The notes under the pieces are model-generated. The model was not told the DNA's origin, searched no databases, and saw nothing but the letters and a program-made list of their open reading frames with translations. Position numbers and translations under genes: made by a program. 64,000 bases of DNA from Novosphingobium sp. KCTC 2891. Lineage in GTDB: Bacteria > Pseudomonadota > Alphaproteobacteria > Sphingomonadales > Sphingomonadaceae. Positions within the stretch are counted from its first letter, which is position 1. The number at the start of each line of letters is the position of its first letter. Below are positions 8,401 to 17,237 of this stretch, piece by piece. The stretch covers positions 310,001-374,000 of the forward strand of contig NZ_JAPCZG010000001.1 in assembly GCF_025938155.1 (NCBI RefSeq), in the 5' to 3' direction.

Positions 8401-9270
8401 CTATTGCGAATGAAATCGCACCCTCATCCGTGCCACGAGGCGTGTGCCACTGGCCTGTCGGACATCCACCTCGACAAGCGCGGTCCGCCGGGTGCGTGAT
8501 ACGATACGGGCGTGCAAGTCTGCGGGTTCCGGCAGGCCCGACCGAAGGTAATCCACCGACAGCTGGATGATGCGCCAGCCGTCGGGCGGTGCGAGCGCGG
8601 CACGCGCGGACGCGGCGCCGGCCGCGGCAATCGCGCCGCCGTGCAGGGCAAGCGGATCGCGCGATCCCGCAAGGTTGACGCGGTAGGGAAGGCGATGGTC
8701 CGTTTCGCCAAGGGGTTCGAGCCCGAGCCCTGCGTAGACGTCCGCAGCTTCCAGTTCCTCGATGATCTGCTCGCCGACTTTGGCAGGGTCCGCGATCGGC
8801 CGGGTGGTCGAGGCGCCTGCATCGCCGGGATAGCTGCCCAAGGCAAAGTCGACCGATCCGCGGGCAACTTCCCGTCCATCCGGCTGCACCACGGTCACGG
8901 AGGTCTGTCCCAAGCCACCGGCGTCGGCCAGAAGCGCGGCGTCGAACGCAAGACAGGCACCGCGCGCGGGTGCAAGAAAGGTCAGGCTCAGGCTGACCGT
9001 GGCATGGGGAAACGCCAGGCCGAGCCGCGACCAGATGGCCACGCTGCCCGCCTGGTCCGCCACCGCGGCGATGATCCCTTCGCAAAAGCGATCATCGCCC
9101 GGCTGGATGGCGAAGGCGCCGCGAAAGGGGACGGTCGAGCGGGCCGTTCCGCCGCCGCACCGGGTGGCCGTCATCCCGATCGCTCGCGCGAACGGGATGC
9201 CTTGGAGCCGCTCGGTTGCGGCCGCGCCGCCAAGGTCGTCAGCGAGGTCGGTTTCGGGCGCAAGGCTCAT
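8401..9270 (-). CDS. acyl-CoA thioesterase-like protein, two hotdog domains
   Basis: 289 residues from ATG 9270, with two similar halves. The first contains GDDRFCEGIIAAVADQAGSV, then VSLSLTFLAPARG. The second contains DPLALHGGAIAAAGAASARAAL, then IIQLSVDYLRSG and a terminal VDVRQASGTRLVARMRVRF strand. This is the TesB-like or fused PaaI-like double-hotdog arrangement that hydrolyses acyl-CoA. It lies 22 bp after the acyl-CoA synthetase on the same strand, probably one transcript. The longer open frame overlaps the synthetase gene and is less likely. The substrate is inferred only from context. Confidence 0.72.
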   Translation of the reverse strand: MSLAPETDLADDLGGAAATERLQGIPFARAIGMTATRCGGGTARSTVPFRGAFAIQPGDDRFCEGIIAAVADQAGSVAIWSRLGLAFPHATVSLSLTFLAPARGACLAFDAALLADAGGLGQTSVTVVQPDGREVARGSVDFALGSYPGDAGASTTRPIADPAKVGEQIIEELEAADVYAGLGLEPLGETDHRLPYRVNLAGSRDPLALHGGAIAAAGAASARAALAPPDGWRIIQLSVDYLRSGLPEPADLHARIVSRTRRTALVEVDVRQASGTRLVARMRVRFHSQ

Positions 9271-9292
9271 GCCGCGTCTCCGGCCCGCGCCG

Positions 9293-10855
9293 TTATCGCC
9301 GCATGCCAGGGACGAGCGCGACCGGGGTCTGGGCCTTGCCCCAATAGGCATCGCGGATCAGGCGCTTGTATAGCTTGCCGGTCTGATGGCGGGGCAGTTC
9401 CTGCATGAAGTCGATCTGGCGCGGGGTCTTTACGTGCGACAGGCGCTCGCGGAGCCAGACGGACAGTTCCTGCGCGAGTTCCGGACCCGCGTTGGCCCAG
9501 TCCATCGGCTGGATCACCGCGACGACCTGTTCGCCCATCTCCTCGTGCGGGGCGCCGACCACGGCGGCGTCGGCGACCCCGGGATGGCCGACCAACAGGT
9601 TCTCGATTTCCTGCGGGTAGATGTTCACGCCGCCCGAGATGATCATGAAGCTCTTGCGGTCGGTGAGGTAGAGGTAGCCCTCCTCGTCGAGCCAGCCCAC
9701 ATCGCCCAGCGTTGTCCAGCCATGCTTGTTGATCGAATCTGCGGTCTTGGCCGGATCGCCATGATATTCGAACGCGTTGCCACCGGCGAAGAACACCGCG
9801 CCTTCGGTGCGGGGGGGCAGCGCATCGCCGGCCTCGTTGCAGATCTTCACTTCAGCGGTCAGGCCCTTGCCGACCGAGCCCTTGTGCGCGAGCCATTCTT
9901 CCGAGTTGATCACGCAGAAGCCGTTGCCTTCGGTGCCGGCGTAATACTCGTTGATGATCGGCCCCCACCACGCGATCATCGCCTCCTTGACCGGGATCGG
10001 GCAGGGCGCCGCAGCGTGGAACACGGCTGTCAGCGAGGACAGATCGTAGCGTGTGCGCACGTCCTCGGGCAGCTTGAGCATCCGGATGAAGTGGGTCGGT
10101 ACCCATTGCGCAGTGGTCACCTTGTGGTGTTCGATTGCGCGCAGCGCCGCTTCGGCGTCGAAATTCTCCATCATGACGACAGTGCCGCCGATGGCCTGGA
10201 CCGCCATCGACCAGCCGAGCGGTGCGGCATGGTAGAGCGGGGCGGGGGACAGGTAGATGGAGTCCGCCGTCCAGCCGTAGAGCGCCGCGCCCAGCGTCGC
10301 GAGCGTGTTGGGGGCCGCGATATCGGGGTCGATCGCGCCGGCACGCTTGACGCCCTTGGGCCGGCCGGTCGTACCGGACGAATAGAGCATAGCGCTGCCC
10401 GCGGTTTCGTCCGTGATCGGCGTGGTCGGATGACCGGCGCGGGCGGCCTCGAAGCTGGCGAACGCTCCCACTGGCTCGCCCAGCACGTAGAGCTGCGGGC
10501 AGGATGCCATCGCGGCCGCTGGCGCGGCTACCTCCATCAGCGCCGCCGACGCGACGAACGCCTTGGCGCCGCAATCGTCGAGGATGTACGCCACCTCGTC
10601 AGCCGTGAGCTTTGACGAGATGCAGGTAAAGCGCAGCCCGGACCGCTGCGCCGCCCACAGCAATTCATAATAGCGCGGGTGGTTGTCGATGAAGAACGCG
10701 ATGCCGTCGCCCGCTTCCAGCCCGATCGCGCGGAACAGGTGCGCGCCCTGGTTCGAGCGTTCGTCCAGTTCGCGATAAGTGACCGTCTCGCCCGTGCCGG
10801 CCATGATATACGCGGGCTTGTCTGGTGTCGCCTGCGCGTGAAGCGTGGGGTGCAT
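9293..10855 (-). CDS. AMP-dependent acyl-CoA synthetase
   Basis: Activates a carboxylic acid to its CoA thioester through an acyl-adenylate; 520 residues. Motifs: A3 phosphate loop SAMLYSSGTTGRPKGVKR near 160, YYAGTEGNGFCV (A5), GWTTLGDVGWLDEEGYLYLTDR (A7), SGGVNIYPQEIE (A8), and C-terminal LPRHQTGKLYKR with the catalytic Lys (A10). ATG 10855 was chosen because GGGAGA lies 6 nt before it; in-frame ATGs also occur at 10876 and 10891. It is cotranscribed with the downstream thioesterase and sits in a cluster with beta-oxidation genes, so a fatty or aryl-acid catabolic role is inferred. Confidence 0.92.
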   Translation of the reverse strand: MHPTLHAQATPDKPAYIMAGTGETVTYRELDERSNQGAHLFRAIGLEAGDGIAFFIDNHPRYYELLWAAQRSGLRFTCISSKLTADEVAYILDDCGAKAFVASAALMEVAAPAAAMASCPQLYVLGEPVGAFASFEAARAGHPTTPITDETAGSAMLYSSGTTGRPKGVKRAGAIDPDIAAPNTLATLGAALYGWTADSIYLSPAPLYHAAPLGWSMAVQAIGGTVVMMENFDAEAALRAIEHHKVTTAQWVPTHFIRMLKLPEDVRTRYDLSSLTAVFHAAAPCPIPVKEAMIAWWGPIINEYYAGTEGNGFCVINSEEWLAHKGSVGKGLTAEVKICNEAGDALPPRTEGAVFFAGGNAFEYHGDPAKTADSINKHGWTTLGDVGWLDEEGYLYLTDRKSFMIISGGVNIYPQEIENLLVGHPGVADAAVVGAPHEEMGEQVVAVIQPMDWANAGPELAQELSVWLRERLSHVKTPRQIDFMQELPRHQTGKLYKRLIRDAYWGKAQTPVALVPGMRR

Positions 10856-11041
10856 CTCAATTCTCCCGTTGATCATGGTCTTGTTGGCCACGAGCGATGC
10901 GGCATTGGATCAAATGAATGATGGCTTGGCAATCCAGGCCTGCCCCAAGCCGCATCGCCGCGACCCCGCCGTGCCCGCCGTTATCGCCATCGGCGTGACG
11001 GGGGGCAGGGCCGGGACGGGATGAGGCGAGGCCTGCAAGGA

Positions 11042-12169
11042 CTACCCCTTGGCGCCATCCAGGAATTCGGAGAATCCCGCTGGTGCGTAGGGACCGATGG
11101 CCACCTGTTCGAGCACGCCGATGCCGGTCCGCTCGCCGTCGCTGGCGCGAACGACTTGCTGCACGTGCAGGTTTTCGGGAGCGAGCGGATCGAGCTGGCG
11201 TGGATCGAAGGATTCGCCCCCGATTTCGAGCTCGCCTTTCCACATGCCCTGGCCCCACACCGGATGGCCATAGCCGAGCCCCTTCATCTGGAACTTCAGG
11301 ATCGGATCGAGAGAGATCGTCCGCACCTTGCCGTCGAGGTGCACCAGGTCGATTTCGGCAGACTTGGCGAGCCGGGTGCCCGGCACATAGGCAACCCGGT
11401 GCCGCGCGGTCGCCATGCGCTGGTCAAGACCGTCCTCGACGCCGGGGACGGCGGCTTCGCTGGCGTAGAGCGGCGCGATGATCCCTTCGCGGACCAGGGC
11501 TTCGCCTTGCGGGCCATCGAAGAAGATCGCGTGGGTAATATGGTCGTCCCAGGCGATGGGCGCCCACAGGAAGAAGGCGCTGCCCGGCGGCGTTGGCGCG
11601 CCCCCGCTATCGGGTTCGCCCATCCTTCGCACGCCCCACGACCGGTCCTTGGTGCCGCGGCACATGGCGTCATCGACCACGATGTCTCCATCCGGGGTGT
11701 GGATCGTGCCGCTCCAGCGCCCGAACTGGTCGAAACGGGTGCTGTCCATGATGCGGCGGGCGCCTGACCACAAAGTCTGCCGCGCCTCCTGGATCGAAGC
11801 CGTGCGCGTCGAGAAGGTCAGGTCGCAGGAAAGGCCGCTGGCATTGTCATCGAGAATGACGCGGGTGCGGCGCATGGGCTCGATGATTTCGAGGCGGAAC
11901 GGCCCGACACTCATGTCGGTGCGTTCGAGCGGGGCGCGGCGCGAGCCATAGAAGCAGTGCTGCTGCTCGCCGGGGCGAACGGTGCTGAAGGCGCAGTCCA
12001 TGATCCCGCGGTGCGGGTATATCGCCATGCCGATGCCGAAATAATACGAGCCGTCCTGAGCATATCCGTTGAACCAGGTCCGGTCATAGGCATTGCGATC
12101 GCTGGTCGCGAGAACGGCCAGCGGCTCGGGGGTCTGATGGACCGGGAAGTCGTCGAGTTTGTTCAGCAT
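11042..12169 (-). CDS. conserved protein of unknown function, DUF7064/7065-like
   Basis: 375 residues, no signal peptide. It is rich in beta-strand sequence and aromatic residues (NAYDRTWFNGYAQDGSYYFG, GIMDCAFSTVRPG, QFGRWSGTIHTPDGDI, KDRSWGVRRMG, FFLWAPIAWDDHITHAIFFD). The W-G-x-R-x-x-G and D-H motifs resemble proteins in actinobacterial and sphingomonad lipid or steroid catabolic clusters with a double lipocalin-like fold. That resemblance is from memory and unproven. ATG 12169 has AAGGA 7 nt upstream; a longer frame exists but lacks such a site. It is divergent from the carotenoid oxygenase across 240 bp. Confidence 0.6.
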   Translation of the reverse strand: MLNKLDDFPVHQTPEPLAVLATSDRNAYDRTWFNGYAQDGSYYFGIGMAIYPHRGIMDCAFSTVRPGEQQHCFYGSRRAPLERTDMSVGPFRLEIIEPMRRTRVILDDNASGLSCDLTFSTRTASIQEARQTLWSGARRIMDSTRFDQFGRWSGTIHTPDGDIVVDDAMCRGTKDRSWGVRRMGEPDSGGAPTPPGSAFFLWAPIAWDDHITHAIFFDGPQGEALVREGIIAPLYASEAAVPGVEDGLDQRMATARHRVAYVPGTRLAKSAEIDLVHLDGKVRTISLDPILKFQMKGLGYGHPVWGQGMWKGELEIGGESFDPRQLDPLAPENLHVQQVVRASDGERTGIGVLEQVAIGPYAPAGFSEFLDGAKG

Positions 12170-12409
12170 CACCAAATCCTTGGCTGGGGGGCTGGGGTAA
12201 TCTTGCGTCAAAAGGCCGCTGCTGCATCGGCATTCTTCGCCGGATCGAACGGGGACCTGGCCATGCCGGCATCGCTCCTGAAATTGTCCTGCCGGGCAGT
12301 CTTTGCGCAACCGAGCGTTTGCATTCCCCTCCTTTGGGAGGGTGCGGGCGTGTTGATCCTGACCGCAACTTGATGCGGCAAGCCCTCACTCGGCTGACAG
12401 GAGCCTCAC

Positions 12410-13831
12410 ATGACCACCGGCGGCAGCCCCCTCGAACAGGCATCGCTCTATCTCGGCGGCGTCTACGCGCCCGTGATGGACGAGGTTACCGCGACCGACC
12501 TGACCGTGATCGGCGAGATCCCGCGCGATCTCAACGGCATGTTCGTGCAGAACGGCGCAAACCCTCGCTTCCATCCCAACGCCGGACATTCGTGGTTCGA
12601 CGGCGACGGCATGGTCCATGGGGTCCAGATCGATGATGGCAAGCCGGTGTTTCGCAGCCGCTGGATCAAGACCGAGGGCCTGGCCGAAGACATCGCCGCC
12701 GGTCACGCCACGTATGTCGGATCGCTCGCCAAGCCCGGCGCGGGCAAGCGCCACAAGAATGTCGCCAACACCGATCTCGTCTACCATTCGGGCCGGCTCC
12801 TGGCGCTGTGGTGGGAAGGCGGCGATCCCCACGAACTGTCGCTGCCCGACCTGCAGACCAGGGGCACCTTCACCTACAACAACACGCTGAAGGGCGGGCT
12901 GACCTCGCACGCCAAGATCGACCCGAAGACCGAGGAACTGTTTTTCATCTCGTGGTCGCCGCGCCCGCCGTTCCTGCACGTGGGCGTGGCGAGCAATGCC
13001 GGGCAGATCACCCGCCACACGCCGATAGATCTGCCGGGGCCGCGCGTGCAGCACGACATGGCGATCAGCGACCGCTTCATCTGCGTGTTCGATTTTCCGC
13101 TGATGATGGACTTCAAGCGGCCCGGCCAGGATACGCTCGGGTTCGTGCTCAACGACGAAGCCCCTGCGCGCATCGGACTGGTCGACCGGCACGATCTTGA
13201 CGCACCGGTGCGCTGGTTCGAGGCCAGCCCGTGCTTCATGTGGCACCTTTCATCGGCGTGGGACGAGGGGGACGAGTTCGTCCTTGTCGGTGCGCGCATC
13301 GCCGGCGCGACCCGCGTCGACAAGCGGGGGCAGGTCCACGCCGACCTGCCGCTGGTCGACGGGGAGCACCGTTTCGATTCGCATCCCTACATGTGGCGGC
13401 TCAATTTGCGCACGGGCGCCGTCGTCGAACGCCAGATCGATGATGCTTTCGTAGAGTTCCCGCGTGTCAACGATGCCAACATCGCGTCGGGGGCGCGCTA
13501 CAGCTACATGGCGCAGATCAAGACCGACGAGCCCACGCTGATGGCCAACGGCCTCTTGAAGTATGACCTCGTGTCCGGCGCGCGGGATCGTCTTGCTTTT
13601 CCCGACCATCATGTCGGCTACGAGGCGTGCTTCGTCCCGCGCGATGGCGGATCGGGCGAGGATGACGGCTATGTCGTCGGGTTCGTCACCAATCGCACCG
13701 ACATGGCATCGGAGTTCTGGATCACCCCATCGCGGGCGCTCGCCGACGGCCCGGTCGCGCGCATCAGGTTGCCGCAGAAGGTGCCGCCCAAGTTCCATGG
13801 CCGGTGGCTGCCCGCCAGCGTGCTGTCCTGA
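12410..13831 (+). CDS. carotenoid oxygenase family protein (lignostilbene/apocarotenoid dioxygenase type)
   Basis: A non-heme Fe(II) oxygenase that cleaves a conjugated C=C bond. 473 residues, seven-bladed propeller family. The four iron-binding histidines are all identifiable: H167 (LTSHAKID), H215 (VQHDMA), H279 (MWHLSSAW) and H463 (KFHGRW). Also seen: the family opening NGMFVQNGANPRF and the blade motif GHSWFDGDGMVHGV. Bacterial members in sphingomonads often act on lignin-derived stilbenes or apocarotenals; the substrate cannot be told here. The next gene, an enoyl-CoA hydratase, starts 22 bp downstream and is probably cotranscribed. Confidence 0.92.
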   Translation: MTTGGSPLEQASLYLGGVYAPVMDEVTATDLTVIGEIPRDLNGMFVQNGANPRFHPNAGHSWFDGDGMVHGVQIDDGKPVFRSRWIKTEGLAEDIAAGHATYVGSLAKPGAGKRHKNVANTDLVYHSGRLLALWWEGGDPHELSLPDLQTRGTFTYNNTLKGGLTSHAKIDPKTEELFFISWSPRPPFLHVGVASNAGQITRHTPIDLPGPRVQHDMAISDRFICVFDFPLMMDFKRPGQDTLGFVLNDEAPARIGLVDRHDLDAPVRWFEASPCFMWHLSSAWDEGDEFVLVGARIAGATRVDKRGQVHADLPLVDGEHRFDSHPYMWRLNLRTGAVVERQIDDAFVEFPRVNDANIASGARYSYMAQIKTDEPTLMANGLLKYDLVSGARDRLAFPDHHVGYEACFVPRDGGSGEDDGYVVGFVTNRTDMASEFWITPSRALADGPVARIRLPQKVPPKFHGRWLPASVLS

Positions 13832-13853
13832 TCGCAATCGAGCGAGAAACACC

Positions 13854-14645
13854 ATGAACCATGAATTCGAAACACTGCGCCTGACGATCGAGCAGGGCGT
13901 TGCGCGGCTGACCCTGATCAACGGTGCCAAGGGCAACCCGCTGGGCCGTACGCTCGGCCGTGAACTGCGCGATGCGGCCATCATCCTCGATGAGACGCCC
14001 GGCCTTCGCGTGGTCATCCTGACTGCAGAGGGCAAGAATTTCTGTGTCGGGGGCGATCTTACCGTGTTCGCCGCCGAGGAGAACCTGTCTGCTGCGGTCA
14101 AGACGATGACGGCCGATTATCACGCGGCGCTCTCCAAGTTGCTGCGGATGGATGCGCCGATCATCACGGCGGTGCAGGGGGCGTGCGCTGGGGCCGGGGT
14201 CGCGCTCGCGGCGCTTGGCGACATCGTCGTGGCGTCTGCCAGTTCGCACTTCACGATTGCCTATACCGCGATCGGCTTTTCGCCGGACGGTGCCTCGACC
14301 TTCATCCTGCCGCGCCTGATCGGCCTTCGGCGTTTCCAGGAACTGGTCCTGACCAATCGCCGGATTGCCGCGACGGAAGCTGCCGCCATCGGGCTGGTGA
14401 CCGAGATCGCGGAGGATGACGCGTTGGCGGCACGGGGCGAGGAACTGGCGCAGGTCGTCGCGGCCGGTCCGACCCGCGCGTTCGCGGCCACCCGCCGCCT
14501 CCTGCTGGAAACTTTCGGCGCATCGCCCGAAGCGCAGATGGAATGGGAAGCGCGGCTGTTGTCCGAGCAATGCCGGACCGACGATGTGCGCGAAGGCGTC
14601 AGCGCGGCCCTGGCGCGGCGGCGGCCTCACTTCACCGGGCGGTGA
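13854..14645 (+). CDS. enoyl-CoA hydratase/isomerase family protein
   Basis: A 263-residue crotonase-fold enzyme. Oxyanion-hole segments are AEGKNFCVGGDL near 57-68 and VQGACAGAGVALAALGDIVVA near 104-124. The active-site loop reads IGFSPDGASTFILPRLIG, with Asp where classical hydratases have Glu; this resembles PaaG-type isomerase/hydratases. ATG 13854 follows the carotenoid oxygenase by 22 bp. A role in beta-oxidation-like breakdown of the oxygenase product is inferred from the operon. Confidence 0.9.
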   Translation: MNHEFETLRLTIEQGVARLTLINGAKGNPLGRTLGRELRDAAIILDETPGLRVVILTAEGKNFCVGGDLTVFAAEENLSAAVKTMTADYHAALSKLLRMDAPIITAVQGACAGAGVALAALGDIVVASASSHFTIAYTAIGFSPDGASTFILPRLIGLRRFQELVLTNRRIAATEAAAIGLVTEIAEDDALAARGEELAQVVAAGPTRAFAATRRLLLETFGASPEAQMEWEARLLSEQCRTDDVREGVSAALARRRPHFTGR

Positions 14646-14654
14646 GGGGGCGGC

Positions 14655-17129
14655 TTACAGGTCCATGCCCAGCCGGCGGGCCTGGACGAAGGCTGCGGTT
14701 CGCGACCTGACCGACAGCTTGGCGAATATGTTCTTGAGGTGCCACTTCACCGTGGTCACCCCGATGGTCATGCGCGCGGCGATGTCGGCATTGGCGAGGC
14801 CCTGCGCGGCGAGGGCGAGCACCCGGCGCTCGGTATCGGTCAAGGCGACGGGATCGATCGGCGCATCCCGTTCCATCGATGGCAGGTCGATCGCAGGCTG
14901 TCGCCGGCCTGCCCGGCGCCCCAGCTCGCTGATCGCGGCGACCGTGGCGGCGCTGTGCGTGTCGGCCGTATCGTGCGCACGGGCGACCAGCGCGTCGAGA
15001 AGCGGTGCCAGAAGCATATGCTCGTCGGCGATGCTGGAAAGGTATCCTGCGTCGGCCATCGTCGCAATCGCGGACCACGCCTGCCGCATCGCCCGGTTCG
15101 TGTCGCCGCGGCGGGCCAGCGCGCCGGCGTAGATCAGCGAGGCTTCCCCCCAGCAAGCGATGCGATTGACGCGCAGCGCCGCCGACTGGATCGGCTGGAC
15201 CAGCGAGATGGCGCGCCGGGGATCGCCGCAGCGCGCGTGGTAGCGCGCGAGTGCGAGGCGCGCGGTCTCGACATACGACGGGCATAGCTGCTGCGCGACC
15301 GCATCGTTGCAGACGGCATCGAGCTCGATTTCCAGCGACGGCAGCAAGGCTTCGCCCGGCGCCTGCAGGATCAGCGCCGCGCGGAGGAGCCGCACAAGGC
15401 GCCGGGCACGCTCGCCATGGCGGGATGCCATCAACGCTTCGGCTTCCTGCAACACCTGCAGGACCGCCGAAAACTCCGCGTCGCGCGCGGCCAGTCGTGC
15501 CGCCGTGCCCCAGCCGTAAAGCGATGTCTCGACGACACTGTGGCGAACGCCTGCGCGCAGCGAAGACCGGATCAGCTGCTGCGCCCTGTCGGTCTGTCCC
15601 AGCTCGTAGGCCAGCGCCGCGCGCACGAGGTCCATCGTGTGCCGGATCATGCCCGTAGCATGCGCGGCATCGAGCACCTGCGCCGCGCCGCCTACCTGCC
15701 CGTAGGCGAACTTGTGGGCGGCGGCGATGATCGACAGCCAGCCATCGAGGAAGGGGGCCCGCGCCTTGGCAACGTCCGTGCGGGCGATCCCCAGAGCGCG
15801 GTAAGCGCCGCTGCTGTCGCGTTCGGCGGTGCACGACCAGAACAGCGCGATCGCGGCGACGGCGCGGTAACGTGGATCGACCAGCGGATGGCGTTCGAGC
15901 CAGCGTGGGGCCTCGGTCCGGACCGAATGGAACCGTTCGAGGCCGAAATTTACGCTGATTCCGATGGCTTCCAGCCGTACGCGCTCGTCCTCGCCGAGCT
16001 GCGGCGCGCTGTAGGCCTGATCGACAAGCGCGGCGGCCCCGGCAAAATCGCCGGCAAAGATCGATCCGAGCGCCAATTCCGCGGCGAGCGACGACATTTG
16101 CGCCGCATCCTTGGGCAGGCTTGCGATCAGTTGGCGAAAGCTGGCCACCTCGCCCCGGCCGGTGATCAGGTCATCGGCAAAGCGGCGCAGGATTTCGATG
16201 GCCTTGCCTGCATGGCCGGACTCCGAGAAAAGCCGCGCGGCCTCCAGCCACTCGCCGCGCGCGCCGGCGACTTCGGCGAAGCGGGCGGTCAAGGCGTGAT
16301 GGCGTTCGGCATCGCCCTGGCGCGCCAGGCCATTGAGGTAGTCGCGGAACAGCGGGTGCAGGCGCTGGCGATCGCCGTTGCGGTCGATATCGAGGACAAA
16401 GCCGCAATCGCGCACCGCCGCGCGCAGCAAAGGCCCGCCATCGGCGCGGCCGGTTGCGGCACGCACCACGTCTTCGCTCACCTCGTGGAGCGGCGCGATA
16501 TCGCGCAACAGGTCGCCGACGCCGGGCGCCAGGTTCGGCATCACCTGTTGCCCGAAATAGGCCGCCAGATCGCGGTCGCGGCCCGAAAACGATCGGGCCA
16601 GATCGGCCGGCGCATGGCCTTGGCGCAGCAAGGTGCGAACGACCATCCACGCGCCCGCCCAGCCGCCAGCGCGTTCATTCAGGGCGCGCAGAAAACGCTC
16701 GGGGATCTGTCCGGCCAGATCTGCGCCCAGGAATTCGCGTACTTCCGCATCCGCCAGCGCAAGGTCGTGCATGCCGAACTGGCCGACCTCGCCGCGCATC
16801 CGGTTGATGGCGAAGAAGGCATCGAGGCATCGATCCGACGTCACCAGCCAGCGCTGTCCGGCCATGACCGCCGCTTCGATGTCCTGCGCCACTTGCGCCT
16901 GTCGTTCGGGGGCGAGACGGCCGAAATTCTCGATGATCTGCACCGACGGAAAATCGTCCAGTTCGGCCATGCGTGCGCGAACCTGCCGCACCAGCGTGGC
17001 CTTGCCGCTGACCGGCGGCGCGACGATCAGCGTGATGGGATGCACGCGCAGCGCGGCCAGCACGGCCTCGCGCAGCGCGGTACGCGCGACCTCGGTGGCC
17101 GCCCTTGTGGTTCGACTATGCTGCCCCAT
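14655..17129 (-). CDS. MalT-like LuxR-family transcriptional regulator (LAL type)
   Basis: 824 residues. The N-terminal ATPase region has a P-loop-like segment (LIVAPPVSGKATLVRQVRAR near 35-54), followed by a long alpha-helical TPR-type region rich in Ala/Leu/Arg. The C-terminal LuxR helix-turn-helix (LTDTERRVLALAAQGLANAD, then ARMTIGVTTVKWHLKNIFAK) ends the protein. The Walker A has Ala after the Lys (GKAT), where the family usually has Thr/Ser. Genes of this type usually activate adjacent catabolic genes in response to an effector. It is convergent with the hydratase gene and divergent from the acyl-CoA dehydrogenase, so it probably controls this cluster. Confidence 0.88.
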   Translation of the reverse strand: MGQHSRTTRAATEVARTALREAVLAALRVHPITLIVAPPVSGKATLVRQVRARMAELDDFPSVQIIENFGRLAPERQAQVAQDIEAAVMAGQRWLVTSDRCLDAFFAINRMRGEVGQFGMHDLALADAEVREFLGADLAGQIPERFLRALNERAGGWAGAWMVVRTLLRQGHAPADLARSFSGRDRDLAAYFGQQVMPNLAPGVGDLLRDIAPLHEVSEDVVRAATGRADGGPLLRAAVRDCGFVLDIDRNGDRQRLHPLFRDYLNGLARQGDAERHHALTARFAEVAGARGEWLEAARLFSESGHAGKAIEILRRFADDLITGRGEVASFRQLIASLPKDAAQMSSLAAELALGSIFAGDFAGAAALVDQAYSAPQLGEDERVRLEAIGISVNFGLERFHSVRTEAPRWLERHPLVDPRYRAVAAIALFWSCTAERDSSGAYRALGIARTDVAKARAPFLDGWLSIIAAAHKFAYGQVGGAAQVLDAAHATGMIRHTMDLVRAALAYELGQTDRAQQLIRSSLRAGVRHSVVETSLYGWGTAARLAARDAEFSAVLQVLQEAEALMASRHGERARRLVRLLRAALILQAPGEALLPSLEIELDAVCNDAVAQQLCPSYVETARLALARYHARCGDPRRAISLVQPIQSAALRVNRIACWGEASLIYAGALARRGDTNRAMRQAWSAIATMADAGYLSSIADEHMLLAPLLDALVARAHDTADTHSAATVAAISELGRRAGRRQPAIDLPSMERDAPIDPVALTDTERRVLALAAQGLANADIAARMTIGVTTVKWHLKNIFAKLSVRSRTAAFVQARRLGMDL

Positions 17130-17237
17130 GACCCGGTGGGTTCGCTGCGCCTCGTGTGATCTCCATGCCCCCTCCTAAAGGTGGGGGCCGATCATCGAAA
17201 GCCATGTTGTTGATCGTGCGGTAAAGGGAGGCCCCGC

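Noticed and set aside
8231..9085. 284-codon minus-strand frame overlapping the double-hotdog thioesterase
   Set aside because: Arg/Cys-rich shadow product; the thioesterase frame has conserved fold features in the same DNA.
15417..17159. 580-codon open frame antisense to the MalT-like regulator
   Set aside because: The minus-strand frame carries a LuxR HTH and TPR-like region; this one has no motif and no ribosome site.
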